From the NCBI RefSeq assembly GCF_004193775.1, contig NC_041002.1, positions 35,809,112-35,873,111 on the forward strand: 64,000 nt of DNA, in the 5' to 3' direction. Source of the DNA: Glycine soja. Taxonomy: Eukaryota; Streptophyta; Magnoliopsida; Fabales; Fabaceae. The notes below the pieces were generated by a model. That model had not been told where the DNA came from and made no database searches. It saw nothing but the letters and a program-made list of their open reading frames with translations. The position numbers were made by a program, and so were the translations under genes. Each line of letters opens with the position of its first letter. Position 1 is the first letter of the stretch. This document shows, one piece after another, positions 35,763 through 46,984 of this stretch.

Positions 35763-37384
35763 TGTAGAAGCAAGCTTCATGATGATGAATCAAGTTGATT
35801 CAAGAAGTTTTGATAATGACAAAGATGTTGACAAAAAGCCTAAAGAATGATTTCAAGATTAAATCAAGAACAAATTCAAGAATCAAGAGAAGTTTGATTT
35901 CAAGATTCAAGAAAAGATGAATTCAAGTTCCAAGAGAAGAAATCAAGAAGACTTCACAAGGGAAGTATTGAAAAGATTTTTCAAAAAACAAACATAGCAC
36001 AATTTTTTTTTCAAAAGAGTTTTCACAAAATTTTCTAAGTTACCAGAGTTTTTACTCTCTAGTAATCGATTACCAATTTCCTGTAATCAATTAGCAGTGG
36101 CAAAGTTTGATTTCAAAAGCTTTTAACTGAATTTACAACGTTCCAATTGATTTCAAAATGGTGTAATCGTTTACAAGATATTGGTAATCGATTACCAGTG
36201 TATCTGAATGCTGGAATTCAAATTCAATTGTGAAGAGTCACATCCTTTCATGAAATGCTTTGTGTAATCGATTACAAGGATTTGGTAATCGATTACCAGT
36301 GACAAGTTTTAAACAAAAACAAAAGATGTAACTCTTCTAATGGTTTTCAGATTTTTCTAAAGGTTATAACTCTTCCAATGGTTTTCTTGACCAGACTTGA
36401 AGAGTCTATAAAAGCAAGACCTTAATTTGCATTTTAAAAAAAATTACTTACAACCTTTACAAACAAATTTTCCACATATTCTTTTACAACCTTTGAATCT
36501 CTTTGAACATCTTCTTCTTCTTCTTCTTCCTTTGCAAAAGTTTTTCTTAAGTTTTCTGGTTTTCCAAACCTTGAAAACAGAAGTGTGTTATATCTTTTAT
36601 TCTCTTTTTCCTTTGCCAAAAAGAATTTGCCAAGGATTAACCGCCTGAATTCTTTTTTTGTCTCTCTTCTCCCTTTTCCAAAAGAACGAAGGACTAACCG
36701 CCTAAATTCTTTTGTGTCTCCCTTCTCCCTTGTCAAAGAATTCAATACGACACAGTCTGAGAATTCTTTTGATTCTTCCCTTTCCCTTATACAAAAGATT
36801 TCAAAGGACTAACCGCCTGAGATATCTTTTGTATCCCCTTCACAAAGATTCGAAGGACTAACCACCTGAGAACTTTGTCTTAACACATTGGAGGGTACAT
36901 CCTTTGTGGTACAAGTAGAGGGTACATCTACTTGGGTTGTTGTGACTGAGAACAAGAGAGGGTACATCTCTTGTGGATCAGTTCTAGTGGAGGGTACATC
37001 CACTAGGTTGTTCAAAGAGAATAAGGGAGGGTACATCGCTTGTGGATTTTTGCTTGTAAAGGACTTTACAAGGTTGAAAAGAAATCTCAAGGACCGCAGG
37101 TCGCTTGGGGACTGGATTTAGGCACGGGTTGTTGCCGAACCAGTATAAAACTCTTGTGTTTGTCTTCTTCTTCCCTACACTCTTTAATTTCCGCTGTGCA
37201 CTTTAATTATCGCCTTTACTTTTGGTTAAGTTTCTATTTTTGTTCTTTACTTTCTTAACATTATAGTAAAAGCATAATTGAATCTAGTAACATTAAGAAG
37301 GATAAGTTTTTTAATTAGTAAAGGTTCATTAATAATTAATTCAACCCCCCCTTCTTAATTATTCCAAGGCCACTTGATCCAACA
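35763..37384 (+). repeat. 3' LTR of pol-less Sirevirus
   Basis: 1622 bp, nearly identical to 30624-32250, including TATA box, AATCGATTA motifs and the hairpin array. Ends GATCCAACA, followed by the target duplication AGGTT. Confidence 0.95.
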
Positions 37385-39309
37385 AGGTTAACCTTTCAGC
37401 TATTGCTTGGCAAGCCTTCTATGACATTCACAACAACGGATTAGGTATAACCAGATTGCATGTTTAGATTAAATGAAATTAAGAGTAAGATGAATATAAA
37501 TGTTACCCCTACATGTCTAGGCTGCTCCACATCAGAAGGTGCATGTGCAGGTGCTTCCTCCATAGTTGTTGCCACCACCGGGTACTGAGGCATATCTAGT
37601 TCCACATATGTCTCATCTTGCACGGCAGGTGGATGTTTGGGAGGATACCCGAGCTATGTCAGCCTCATGAATGGATGTGAAATCATGTATAACCAGTCGA
37701 TGTAGTCCGATGCACATTGTCCAGGCACAACACAAATCTGGCCCACCGATGCAAGGTGATAAGAGAAATGCATCCATCTGTCGTCAATATCTTCCAAGCA
37801 TAATCTTTAACCCAGAGAGTGTGGAGGAATCGTCTGAACATACCCAAATTGTCGCATAACCCTCTCTGGTTGGTGTATGACAACAACAGAACCCCATTGG
37901 ATATGTCCAGAAAAACATGAAATCAGGTCAAACTCTCTAACTGCACGGTGGTCACCATAAGGCATCCAGCAAACCTCAGTAGTCGTCAGTCGATCTAGAC
38001 GCTTTCGATACGTCAATGATGGTAATGCATTCATAGAGGTCCAGTGATAGGCACGGGGTGACCTTTCATCATAGTCTTCATCCGTAAAAGCCTCAGCAAT
38101 AGAAGGAAAATGTTCATAAATCCAACACTACAAAAATTTTCAAAACAAAAAATAAAATAAAATGAACACGTAAGAAAAATTTGAAAACAAAAATAAATAA
38201 CATTCAATGACAATTACCTATAATAGTGTGATAAATCCAGCAAGTTGTCTGTCGCTGCTCTTACAAGCATCATTCAAATTATCGTACATATACACAAGGG
38301 CGGTAGCTCCCCATGCATAGCTTCCACTCTGATTGAGGTCTCGAAAGGCATCCAAGAACACCACATGCATGTGTGTTGCACTCTTATTAGCAAAAAGAGT
38401 GCAAACTAGCAAATGTAGCAAATAAGCTAAAGCTGCTACAGTCCAGTGTCCGGCCTGACACTTGCTATAATAAATATCTCGTAACCAAGATAGTCATACA
38501 TATGCCCCATGACACTGTACTATCTCAGCTCTGGCTTCATCTCCACTAACTTCAAGTAACTCCACTAACATCAACACCGCTTCATCGACATGAAGAGTCT
38601 TGAAGTTGTGGAATACGCTTATGATGGGCAAATGAAGTAAAGAGGCCACAACATCGAGGGTGATGGTGACCTCTCCTATTGGAAGATGGAAACTCCTAGT
38701 CTCCTTATGGCACCTCTCCATAAAAGCTGATAAAAGTTCCCGATTGCTAGTGTCCAATGAACATGCAATCAAAGGACTTAATCCTATGACAACGACTAAC
38801 CCTTCAATCTCAGCAGCAGGCCTCCCAAATTTTTGAACCTTCCTTCCATGGGAGGATAGCTTCAATTTAGGACGTTCCTAAAAAAAATTAACACAATTTT
38901 AATAATTTAAACAATAATAACAAATAATTCTTGAAATATAATTAATTTAAAACTATAAATACCTCTCCATTTCAAACAATGGCTGCAACATGATCACCAT
39001 AGGCAGTCAAAACTGATGTGTCACATGACCTGCCTGGAAAACCTTGGTCATCAACGACTGCTTCTTTGTGTTGTTTGAAGACCTCTTCAGTTGCGTGATC
39101 CACGTGAGGAGCATCCTCAGCAACATCGGCAGCTTCTCGTTGCTTACGTGTGGATGTTGTGGGCCTTCGCCGCTGAGGAGCTTCATCTGAATTACAATTA
39201 TCTTCTCTCCCCAGGGCTCTTCTATAACTCTTCTTAAAGCACGACTTAAACCTCTGCAAATTTGAACATACATACAAATTTATGTCAAAATTCAAAGTAT
39301 ACTTCAATC

Positions 39310-40080
39310 AATTACAATACAATCATTCATAAATTAAAAAATCACTTTATATATATAAATATTTTCAAATTTTATTTTAAATTAATTTTATATAGTGAAT
39401 TAACTTCTTTATTAAAAAGCAACTTAAAAAACACTATAATTAATTAATTAAATAAAAAACTAATATATAATAATTATAAATATATTTATAATTAAAAAAA
39501 TAAAACAATAAATATCTCAAAACAAAAATGAAAATAATCTATTTTTTATCAAAATAGATTAACTATTTAAAAACAACATTCTAAATAAAATATTTATACT
39601 AAAAAAACAATAAGTATTTCAAAACACATTTATAATTAATATATTTTCATTTTAAAAAAACAATAACTATTTTAGAACATATTTAAAAATAATACATTTT
39701 CATTAAAAAAAATAACTATTTCAGAATATATTTGAAAATAATATATTTTTATTTAGAAAAACAATAACTATTTCAAAACATATTTGAAAATAATATATTT
39801 CCATTTAAAAAAAACAGTAACTATTTCAAAACATATTTGAAAATAATATACTATTTAAATAAAAAAAATATTTATAAACATAATTGAAATGTTTTTATTT
39901 TTATATAAAAAATCAACAATAACTATTAGAAAAGAAAAACCAAAATAATTTATTTATTTTTAATAAAAAATTAAATATTACAAAAAAAATCTAAATAATT
40001 TATTTTTAAATAACCAATCAAATTAAATATTAAAAAAATTACATTAATAATTTAAAAAATAGTAAAACATACAGATTAAC
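39310..40080. repeat. AT-rich 5' region of PMD A with ~52-bp repeats
   Basis: About five imperfect copies of AACAATAACTATTTCAAAAC plus ATATTTGAAAATAATATATTTT at 39600-39860. Otherwise featureless. It corresponds to the AT-rich repeat region upstream of PMD in copy B. Confidence 0.6.
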
Positions 40081-40239
40081 TATGGTGGTGGTGGCGACGG
40101 GCGTGATGGTGGTGGCAGCGATTGCGATGGTGTCGGCAATGGACACAAATGGCGGAGAAGGGAGGCACTAGAAGAAAACCAAGGAGAGCTTCTAACGGCT
40201 TTACGGACGCGAGGGAGAAGCTTCTCCTTTTAAATTTTT

Positions 40240-40290
40240 ACTAAAGGGCATTTTCGCCACTTTAGGTTATTTGTTAGGTGTACCAGCAAC
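40240..40290 (-). repeat. MULE copy A right terminal region
   Basis: The complement reads GTTGCTGGTACACC and GAAAATGCCCTTT, matching the left terminus of copy A and that of copy B. Beyond it lie about 100 bp of unassigned sequence before the MITE-like element. Confidence 0.5.
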
Positions 40291-40397
40291 ACTGCTGGGT
40301 GCACATAGAAAGTCTCAACACAACATCTAAGAGTCTGGTAAGGACCCAGGTAAACAAAAAAGAAAACAGAAAGCAGGCTGAGGATATATAGACCATA

Positions 40398-40991
40398 GAA
40401 ATTGCTATTTATACTTCCCTTTATTACTAATACACTGTCCTTTATAATTTTTTGCCCTCGCAATACCCTGAAAATTAATCTTCACACATGATTTTATACT
40501 CCCCTTTATAATTCTAAGAGCCTGAAAACCACCGACAGCACACAACCCTCGCTAAGTGCTTTTGTTTCTCTTTCGTAGGTCTCACTAGTCGCTCTGTTAT
40601 GGCACACTTTTGTTTGGTTGTTCCTAAAATTCTTGATCCCAATGCACTTATCTTTGAGTGAGTTTTTAGAGTTAGAGACACAAAAATCTCGCATCGATGA
40701 AGCTTGCACTCTGCTTGTGCAAGTTGATTTAATTTCGTCAGAAGAGCATGCATAATAATGGCTTCACTCACAAGCAATTTTTGATGTTACGAAAAAGGGA
40801 TATGAAGTTGTAGAAGAGGGCTAAGAGGATGAACTAAATGGTTTATTACGCTACTGCAAGGAAGCACGCTCATTTTGGATTCAAGCTCTTAAGATTATAA
40901 AGGGGAGAGTGTAGAATCACATGTATAGGTTGATTAATTTTCAGGGTATTGTGGGAAGAAAATTATAAAAAGGGAGTGAAATAGCAACTCC
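40398..40991. mobile_element. MITE-like element with long inverted repeats
   Basis: The first and last 120 or so bases are inverted copies: ATTGCTATTT ... CAATACCCTGAAAATTAATC ... TCCCCTTTATAAT near 40400-40512, and the same on the opposite strand near 40885-40990. The 4-base flank CATA occurs on both sides. About 590 bp with no coding capacity. Long terminal repeats suggest a Mutator-type MITE. It sits exactly between the two MULE copies. Confidence 0.65.
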
Positions 40992-41102
40992 CATAAACCA
41001 ATGACAAAGTTTAAGCGCATTAAATACTGATGCATGCAACCGTTTGTTGTGATGAGCCCAGATTCTTGCTCAGAAAAGACATGCAGATTGCTAAAAAATA
41101 TT

Positions 41103-41652
41103 GGTTGTTGCTTGGGGCACCCAGCAACGTGGGTGAAAGGGCAAAAATGCACTTCACCCTTTTTTATAAAAGCGCATAGTGACTCGTCCGTACGAGTCAT
41201 TGTTCATTCTCCTCTCCCGTGCGCCGTTTCTTCTTCTTCCAAATTGCTTCTACTTCCTCTCTTCTCCGGTGCCTTTTCTTCTTCTTCGTCATGGTGGTCT
41301 GTGGTTGCTACTGGTGCCTTTTCTTCTTGTTGCTACTGGTGCCTCTTCTTGCTGTGGTGGTTTTGTCTTGTTGATTGCCTTCGAGGTTAGTGAATCTTCT
41401 TCCTCCTGTGGTACTTCTTCTTCCTTGTTGTGGTGGTTCGGACTTGTTTTTTCTCGTTAGCTATTGTGTATTGTTTTGTGTTTTGGTTTGCATTGGTTCT
41501 CCCATGACCCTGCTTCTTCATTTTCATTCCCATGGCTGATTCTGCATTTTCTTTCTCCCCTGCCCCCGCCATTGCTTGTGTCTGCTTCTGCTTCATGGTT
41601 TTTTTTAAAACCCATACGGATTGGCAATCCGTATGATCCATATGGATTAGTT
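41103..41652 (+). repeat. MULE copy B left terminus and subterminal palindrome
   Basis: Terminal block at 41103-41152, then a T/C-rich stretch, then ATACGGATTGGCAATCCGTATG and CATATGGATTAGTT (41612-41652), one and a half units of the palindrome found eight-fold in copy A. Frames rich in Ser/Leu here look like simple-sequence artefacts. Confidence 0.6.
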
Positions 41653-41660
41653 ATTTAACA

Positions 41661-42383
41661 TTTGTAGTAGTGAACATAGTTATTTAGCATTTGTAGTAGT
41701 GAAAAATTGATAGGAAAAAAAGCCGTGTTGGTGAAAATTTTAGAAGAATGATATATAGTTGGTTAGTTAGTTAAAAATAATTTTAAAATTGATTTAAAGT
41801 TAAATTTATAAAATTTAGTTACGTATTAAAAATTATTTGAAACAAATTATAAAAAAATTTACACTTTGTATTTAATTTAAAAAAACAATTGAAAAAAAAT
41901 TTATTAAAAAGTTGGAAATTTTAGGTAAAAAAATGCCAATCCGTATGGAATTAAAAAAAATGGAAATCATATACGAAAATTTGATTTTCTTGACATGTAA
42001 ACTATTTCTGTTATTTATTTGTTGTTTGTTATGGTTTAGTAATTTTTTTGAAATGTTAATTTATTATTTGCCTGTAGCATTTGTAGTAGTGAACGTAGTT
42101 ATTTAACATTTGTAGCAGTGAACATAGTTATTTAACATTTGTAGTAGTGAAAAATTGATAGGATAAAAAGCCGTGTTGGTGAAAATTTTAGAAGAATGAT
42201 ATATAGTTGGTTAGTTAGTTAAAAATAATTTTAAAATTGATTTAAAGTTAAATTTATAAAATTTAGTTACGTATTAAAAATTATTTGAAACAAATTATAA
42301 AAAAATTTACACTTTGTATTTAATTTAAAAAAACAATTGAAAAAATATATATTAAAAAGTTGGAAATTTTAGGTAAAAAAAAC
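41661..42383 (+). repeat. Near-identical direct duplication
   Basis: About 275 bp starting ATTTGTAGTAGTG and ending GGAAATTTTAGGTAAAAA occurs at 41661-41934 and again at about 42108-42383, period 448 bp, with very few differences. It lies upstream of PMD B. Confidence 0.9.
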
Positions 42384-42469
42384 TGTTGAAATAATTTTTT
42401 AAAAAAATTGAAAATATTATTTCTTTGTAATAAGTGATTGAAAAGAAAATATAAGATATTTTAAAGTGT

Positions 42470-43200
42470 TTTTTAGTAAGAAAAAGAGTGGAAGAAAATT
42501 TAAAAATTATTTTAAATTGGTAGTTATTTTTAAAAAATGAATGAAAAGAAAATTCTAAAAATTTTGAAATATTAGTTAGTTTAAAAAAAAGATTGAAAGC
42601 ATATTTTAAAAAATTGTAAAATTGGTTGTTATTTTTAGAAAATGAATGAAAACTAAATATAAAATTTAAAAATGTTTGTTAGAGAAAATAAAGATTGAAA
42701 ACCTATTTTAAAAAAATAGATATTGTTAGTTTTTTTAGAGAATGATTGAAAACAATAATTAAAATATTTTAAAATGTTAGTTAGTCAAAATAAAGATTGA
42801 AAACCTATTTTTTTAAAAAATAATTATTGTTAGTTTTTTTTTAGAGAATGATTGAAAACAAGAATTAAAATATTTAAAAATGTTAGTTAGTCAAAATAAA
42901 GATTCAAAACCTATTTTAAAAGAAAATTAGATATTGTTAGTTTTTTTGAGAGAATAATCGAAAGTAATAATTAAAATATAAAAAAATGTTAGTTAGTCAA
43001 AATAAAGATTGAAAACCTATTTTAAAAAAAATAGATATTGTTAGTTTTTTTTAGAGAATGATTGAAAATAATAATTAAAATATTTTAAAATGTTAGTTAG
43101 TGAAAATAAAGATTGAAAACCTATTTTTGAAAAAAACTTGAAATTTTTATTTTTAGATAATGATTGAAAAATAAATTAAAATATTTAAAGATGTTAGAGT
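42470..43200 (+). repeat. 105-bp tandem repeats upstream of PMD B
   Basis: About six imperfect units containing GTTAGTTAGTCAAAATAAAG and ATTGTTAGTTTTTTTAGAGA, starting near 42567, 42675, 42776, 42882, 42988 and 43093. Confidence 0.8.
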
Positions 43201-43320
43201 TAGTAAAAAAATGATTTAAAGGAAATTAAAAAAATTACAATTTTAATTTATGATTGAAAAGAAAATTTAAGATATGAAATGTTAAATTGTTAGTCAGTTA
43301 AAAAAAATGCGATGCAGATA

Positions 43321-46300
43321 ATGGTTAGAATTAGAGGTCTTGGTCGGACTTTAGGCCGAGCAATAGGAAAAGCCTTGGGGAGGAGGGACGCGAGTGACAA
43401 TGATGCCCCCCAGCGGCAAAGGCCTATTGCATTAGCTCGTAGGCAGTGACAGCAAGAGCGTGTTGTTGAGGACCCTCCTATGGCCGTAGAGGAATTGAAT
43501 GAAAAGCAGCTAGAAGCACCTGTTGAAGAAGTCGTTACTAATGTTGATGGTTTTTCAGGCGGACCCCATGACACATCAGTTCTCAAAGATTTTGAAAATC
43601 ACATTGATTTGAGAGTCTGAAATGGAGAGGTATGTAATTTAAAAAAAAAAACAAAAAGAACGTAGTTAACTACTTAATAATTTTTTTACATGATCGATAT
43701 TATTGTTTGTAGGAACATCCTGAGCTGAAGCTATCTTCCCATGGAAGGCAGATGGCTAAGTTCGGGAGGCTTGCTTCAGAGATTGAAGGCCTTGTGGCAG
43801 CCAGTGGACTAAGTCCTTTGATCGCCTATTCCCTGGATACAGGTGTAGAAGCAAAGCTTCAAGAATTATTTTGATGATGCAAAGGAATTATAAAGATCAT
43901 TCAAGAATGAAGAAAGCAAGATTTCAAGCAAAGGCAAAGGTCTCAAGAAAAGAATTAAGATAGATTTTAAGATAGACTATTTGAAAAGATTTTGAAAAGC
44001 ACAAATGATTGACCAAGAGTGTTTTTATCTTAAGAATAATTTTTCCAAGCTTGTTACTCTCTGGTAATCGATTACCAGAAGCCCAATATTTCTGAAAATG
44101 GTTTTTCAAAAGTGTAATTGATTACCATGACTTTGTAATCGATTACTAGTGCTTATAACGTTCAAAAATATTTTGAAAAACCTTGTAATCGATTACACAA
44201 AATATGTAATCGATTACCAGTGGCTCTGAACGTTGGAAATTCAAATTTTAAATGAAGAGTCATAACTTTTCAAGAAAGATAACTATGTAATCGATTACAC
44301 CAGGATTGTAATCAATTACCAGTGGCAAGTTTTGAGAAAATCTGTTAACAGCCACATCTTTTCATTTGATTTTTAAATGGTCATCAAAGGCCTATAAATA
44401 AGTGACTTGGGCATGAATTTTCTTAAGAGTTTTCCCTATTCACAAAAGGCATAATCCTCTCAAACAATTTTTTTTTATCATTCAATAATTCCTTGGCCAA
44501 ACACTTGTGATTTTCATAAGGAATTGAGAGCCTCAATTGTAATATCTATCTCTTTCTAGAGAGATCATCTACTCTTCATCTTCTTTTTGTTCAAAGGCTT
44601 AATAAACTGTGAGTCTCTTGTTGTAAAGGAAATCTGAACACAAAGGAAGGAAAGTCCTTGTGTGGTTCAGTACTTGTAAAGAATTTACAAAGATAGTGAA
44701 ACTCTCAAGCAGGTTGCTTGAGGACTGGACATAGTCACAAGGGTGTGGCCGAACCAGTATAAATCCGGTTTTGCATTCTCTCTTCCCTTTATCTCTTATA
44801 TTTACTGTTGTTGATTAGTCTCATTTCAGTTTTCTCATTTGATTCATCATCTAAGTAATTTGTTATAAAGGGAAATTAGAACTTGCATAAAAATCTGAGT
44901 AGGTTTTAATTGGGGGAATAGTTAGCATAATCTTAATTCAACCCCCTTCTTAAGATTTCTAAGGTCACTTGTCTAACAACGGGCGATCGGGGACTAATGT
45001 CTGCTTTTGTGGAACGCTAGCATAAGGAAACTAGCAGTTTCCATTTGCCCGTCGGAGAGGTGACTATCACCTTGGATGACATCGCGTCATTGCTACATCT
45101 TCCTATTATAGGGGCGTTCCACAGCTTCGAGCTACTTCATGTTGACGTTGTTGTCGATATGTTGGTGGAATTACTCGAGGTCAGCACTGCAGAGGCGAGA
45201 GCTGAGATGATTTAGTGTCATGGCTCTTATGTTCGACTATCGTGGCTGCGCGACGTGTATCAGATGAAGATCAAGGCATGTGACTGGATTGTAGCAGCAT
45301 GAGCGTATTTGTTGCATCTGCTAAAAAGAGTGCCACACACGTGCACATGGTATTCTTGGATGCACTGCGTGACTTGACGTAGAGGGGGTTACGCTTGGGG
45401 CACTGCTGCACTTGTGCACATGTATGATAATTTAAATGACGCGTTCAAGAGCACGGCGAGGCAGCTTGCAGGATATATCACTCTGTTACAGGTTAGTTAA
45501 GATGTTACAAAAAAAAAAAATTCATTGAAGTTGAATATTATGTTGTCGTGTATTTTAATGAATATGTTTGCAAAATATATTTAGTGTTGGATCTACGAGC
45601 ATTTTCCGTCCATTGGTTCCACTATTCCTGTCGAGGATTATAATGAGAGGAGACCACGTGCATGTCGATGGACCTCTGGCAAGGCACTGCCTGTTTCCAT
45701 GTATCAACGACATCTGGATAGACTGACCCATGACGCGGTGTGCTGGATTCCATACAGTGACCACCTTTCATTTAGAGAACTTGAGGTCATCTCATTATTT
45801 TCCGGCCATCTCAGATGGGGCCCTTTGACGGTCATTCACCAACCGGAAAGGGTTGTACAACAGTTTGGCTACATCCAGACTATTTCACCATATCCTACTA
45901 CATCTTCGCTCTCTATTGAAGAAATTGATGATAGATGGATGCAGTTCGGTGAGTACATTGCACCTGTAGGGCAATTATGTGCAGTGCCTGGCCACTGTTT
46001 GCCAGATTAATGAGTCCGGCACCCATTAATGAGTCCGGAACAGCGAGGGGATCCTCCTAGAGTTCCTCTGGTTCAACAATATGAGGAATTTGTTGAACCA
46101 CATGTGTATCAGCAACCGATAGCAGAAATGACACCTATTGAGGCAGACGTTGATGTGCATCATGTTCGACATGCAGTGGTAATATTTTTTTTTGGTATTT
46201 GTGTTTGTTGCTTTCTTTAGTATTTTATTACTAACAATTGTTATGTTTGTTTTCTTTCACTTGCTAGGATGGTTTTGTAGCAATTGGTGATAAGTTGGAG

Positions 46301-46444
46301 AGGCTACTGGACTTGAGGATCCTGATCAAAGGAACAAAAGCCTATACTGTTGTTGAAGAATGTGTGGGCATCGCAAGAAGCTACATAGGCCAACCAACTG
46401 TAGGTCACAGATCGAGGCATAGGCGGCATACAGACGGTCATTGA
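43321..46444 (+). pseudogene. PMD gene of MULE copy B (split by solo LTR)
   Basis: Transposon-type plant mobile domain protein. Exons by splice sites and comparison with copy A: 43321-43629, 43713-45491 (interrupted by a solo LTR at 43844-44978), 45585-46178 and 46268-46444. Seen: the start M-V-R-I-R-G-L-G-R; S-S-H-G-R-Q-M; F-H-L-P-V-G-E-V-T-I-T-L-D-D-I-A-S-L-L-H-L-P; Y-A-W-G-T-A-A-L-V-H-M-Y; C-W-I-P-Y; F-S-G-H-L-R-W-G; H-Q-P-E-R-V; and a basic C-terminal tail R-H-R-R-H. Stops occur at 43448, at 43618 (TGA shared with copy A) and several times in exon 2 after the insertion. PMD proteins of the MAIN type act in transposon silencing; the transposon-borne form's role is inferred. Confidence 0.85.
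43844..44978 (+). repeat. Solo LTR (Sirevirus-like) in PMD B exon 2
   Basis: 1135 bp, TGTAGAAGC ... TGTCTAACA, flanked by ACAGG (43839-43843) and ACGGG (44979-44983), a 4-of-5 target duplication; the PMD frame resumes after it. It has AATCGATTA palindromes in pairs (44065-44325), a TATA box CTATAAATAAGTG (about 44392) and hairpin-forming blocks ACACAAAGGA/TCCTTGTGT (about 44638-44664). Same family as the LTR at 62062. Confidence 0.9.
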
Positions 46445-46984
46445 AGTTGTTTTATTTTTGCCTTGTATATGTCATTTATAATTTTTTGGATAATTTATTT
46501 ATTTGGTACATTTATTTATTGACAGTGACATTTGGTTATTTATTTGGAATATTTTTAGTTTTTTGGATAATTTATTTATTTGGTTCATTTGGTTAATTTT
46601 TAATTTTAATGATTATGTGATTAAATTTTTGTGATTCGTTTATCGTTAATGTTGCGTTAAGAAATAAATTAATTTGTGCAACAAAAATAAATTATGCATG
46701 TATGATACATCGTTGTCAAACTTGACAACACACTATGAAATGCATGCATATTTTTAAAAGCAATACATGTCTAATGCAACATAAAGCGTGACACGACATT
46801 GTTGTACTTGACAACACAAACACAAATCTGCGCGCGTGTCTATTTTAAAAAATACAAGCAATCTTAGTGAACATTATCTATATATATGACACCAAAACTT
46901 TCAAAAATCACTCATTCTCTCCCAAACCAACTTGACAAACCAAATTTTACAACAAACTACGACATTTTTGGGAGAAACAAGCAG
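46445..46984. other. Spacer after PMD B
   Basis: AT-rich, no gene. Contains short repeats of TTTATTTATTTGG (46493-46590). Confidence 0.6.

Larger units (their letters stand above)
30624..37384 (+). mobile_element. Pol-less Sirevirus (SIRE1-like Ty1/copia) element
   Basis: Complete insertion with LTRs at 30624-32250 and 35763-37384, a perfect 5-bp target duplication AGGTT (30619-30623 and 37385-37389), a tRNA-Met primer site right after the 5' LTR and a polypurine tract right before the 3' LTR. The internal region is only 3.5 kb: gag, a spacer and an envelope-like ORF. Protease, integrase, reverse transcriptase and RNase H are entirely missing. The LTRs differ by only a few percent by eye, so the insertion is recent. 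It lies in the last exon of the MULE A PMD gene. Confidence 0.95.
30489..39273 (-). pseudogene. PMD gene of MULE copy A (split by a Sirevirus)
   Basis: Would encode a transposon-type plant mobile domain protein, the family of Arabidopsis MAIN/MAIL1 and of the proteins often annotated as phosphatase 7 long form homologs. Exon 1 is 39273 to about 38966, with a frameshift after R-R-V-I-E and TGA at 38974. Exon 2 (about 38879-38214) carries S-S-H-G-R-K-V, F-H-L-P-I-G-E-V-T-I-T-L-D-V-V-A-S-L-L-H-L-P and Y-A-W-G-A-T-A-L, with a stop after H-G-A-Y-V and TAG at its last codon. Exon 3 (about 38129-37508) has C-W-M-P-Y, F-S-G-H-I-Q-W-G and H-Q-P-E-R-V. The last exon (about 37410-37385, continued at 30623-30489) is split by the Sirevirus. 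Same gene as copy B, opposite strand. A PMD role in silencing or transposition is inferred from the family. Confidence 0.8.
22773..40290 (+). mobile_element. Mutator-like element copy A (transposase-OTU plus PMD)
   Basis: Similar termini face each other. The left end reads GTTGCTAGTGCAGCCAGCAA followed by GAAAATGCCCTT (22780-22830). On the complementary strand the right end reads GTTGCTGGTACACC followed by GAAAATGCCCTT (40240-40290). Between them are a plus-strand transposase gene and a minus-strand PMD gene, convergent. Later insertions (solo LTR 23883-27183, Sirevirus 30624-37384) account for about 10 kb, so the original element was about 7.4 kb. Exact ends and a 9-bp target duplication could not be fixed. 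Confidence 0.7.

Noticed and set aside
37441..39307. A functional host PMD or phosphatase 7-like gene
   Set aside because: The exons carry stops and a frameshift, the last exon holds a retrotransposon, and the gene lies inside MULE termini.
41034..41641. Ser/Leu/Val-rich frames near 41.0-41.6 kb
   Set aside because: They lie in the MULE B terminal region and have no domain or counterpart in copy A.
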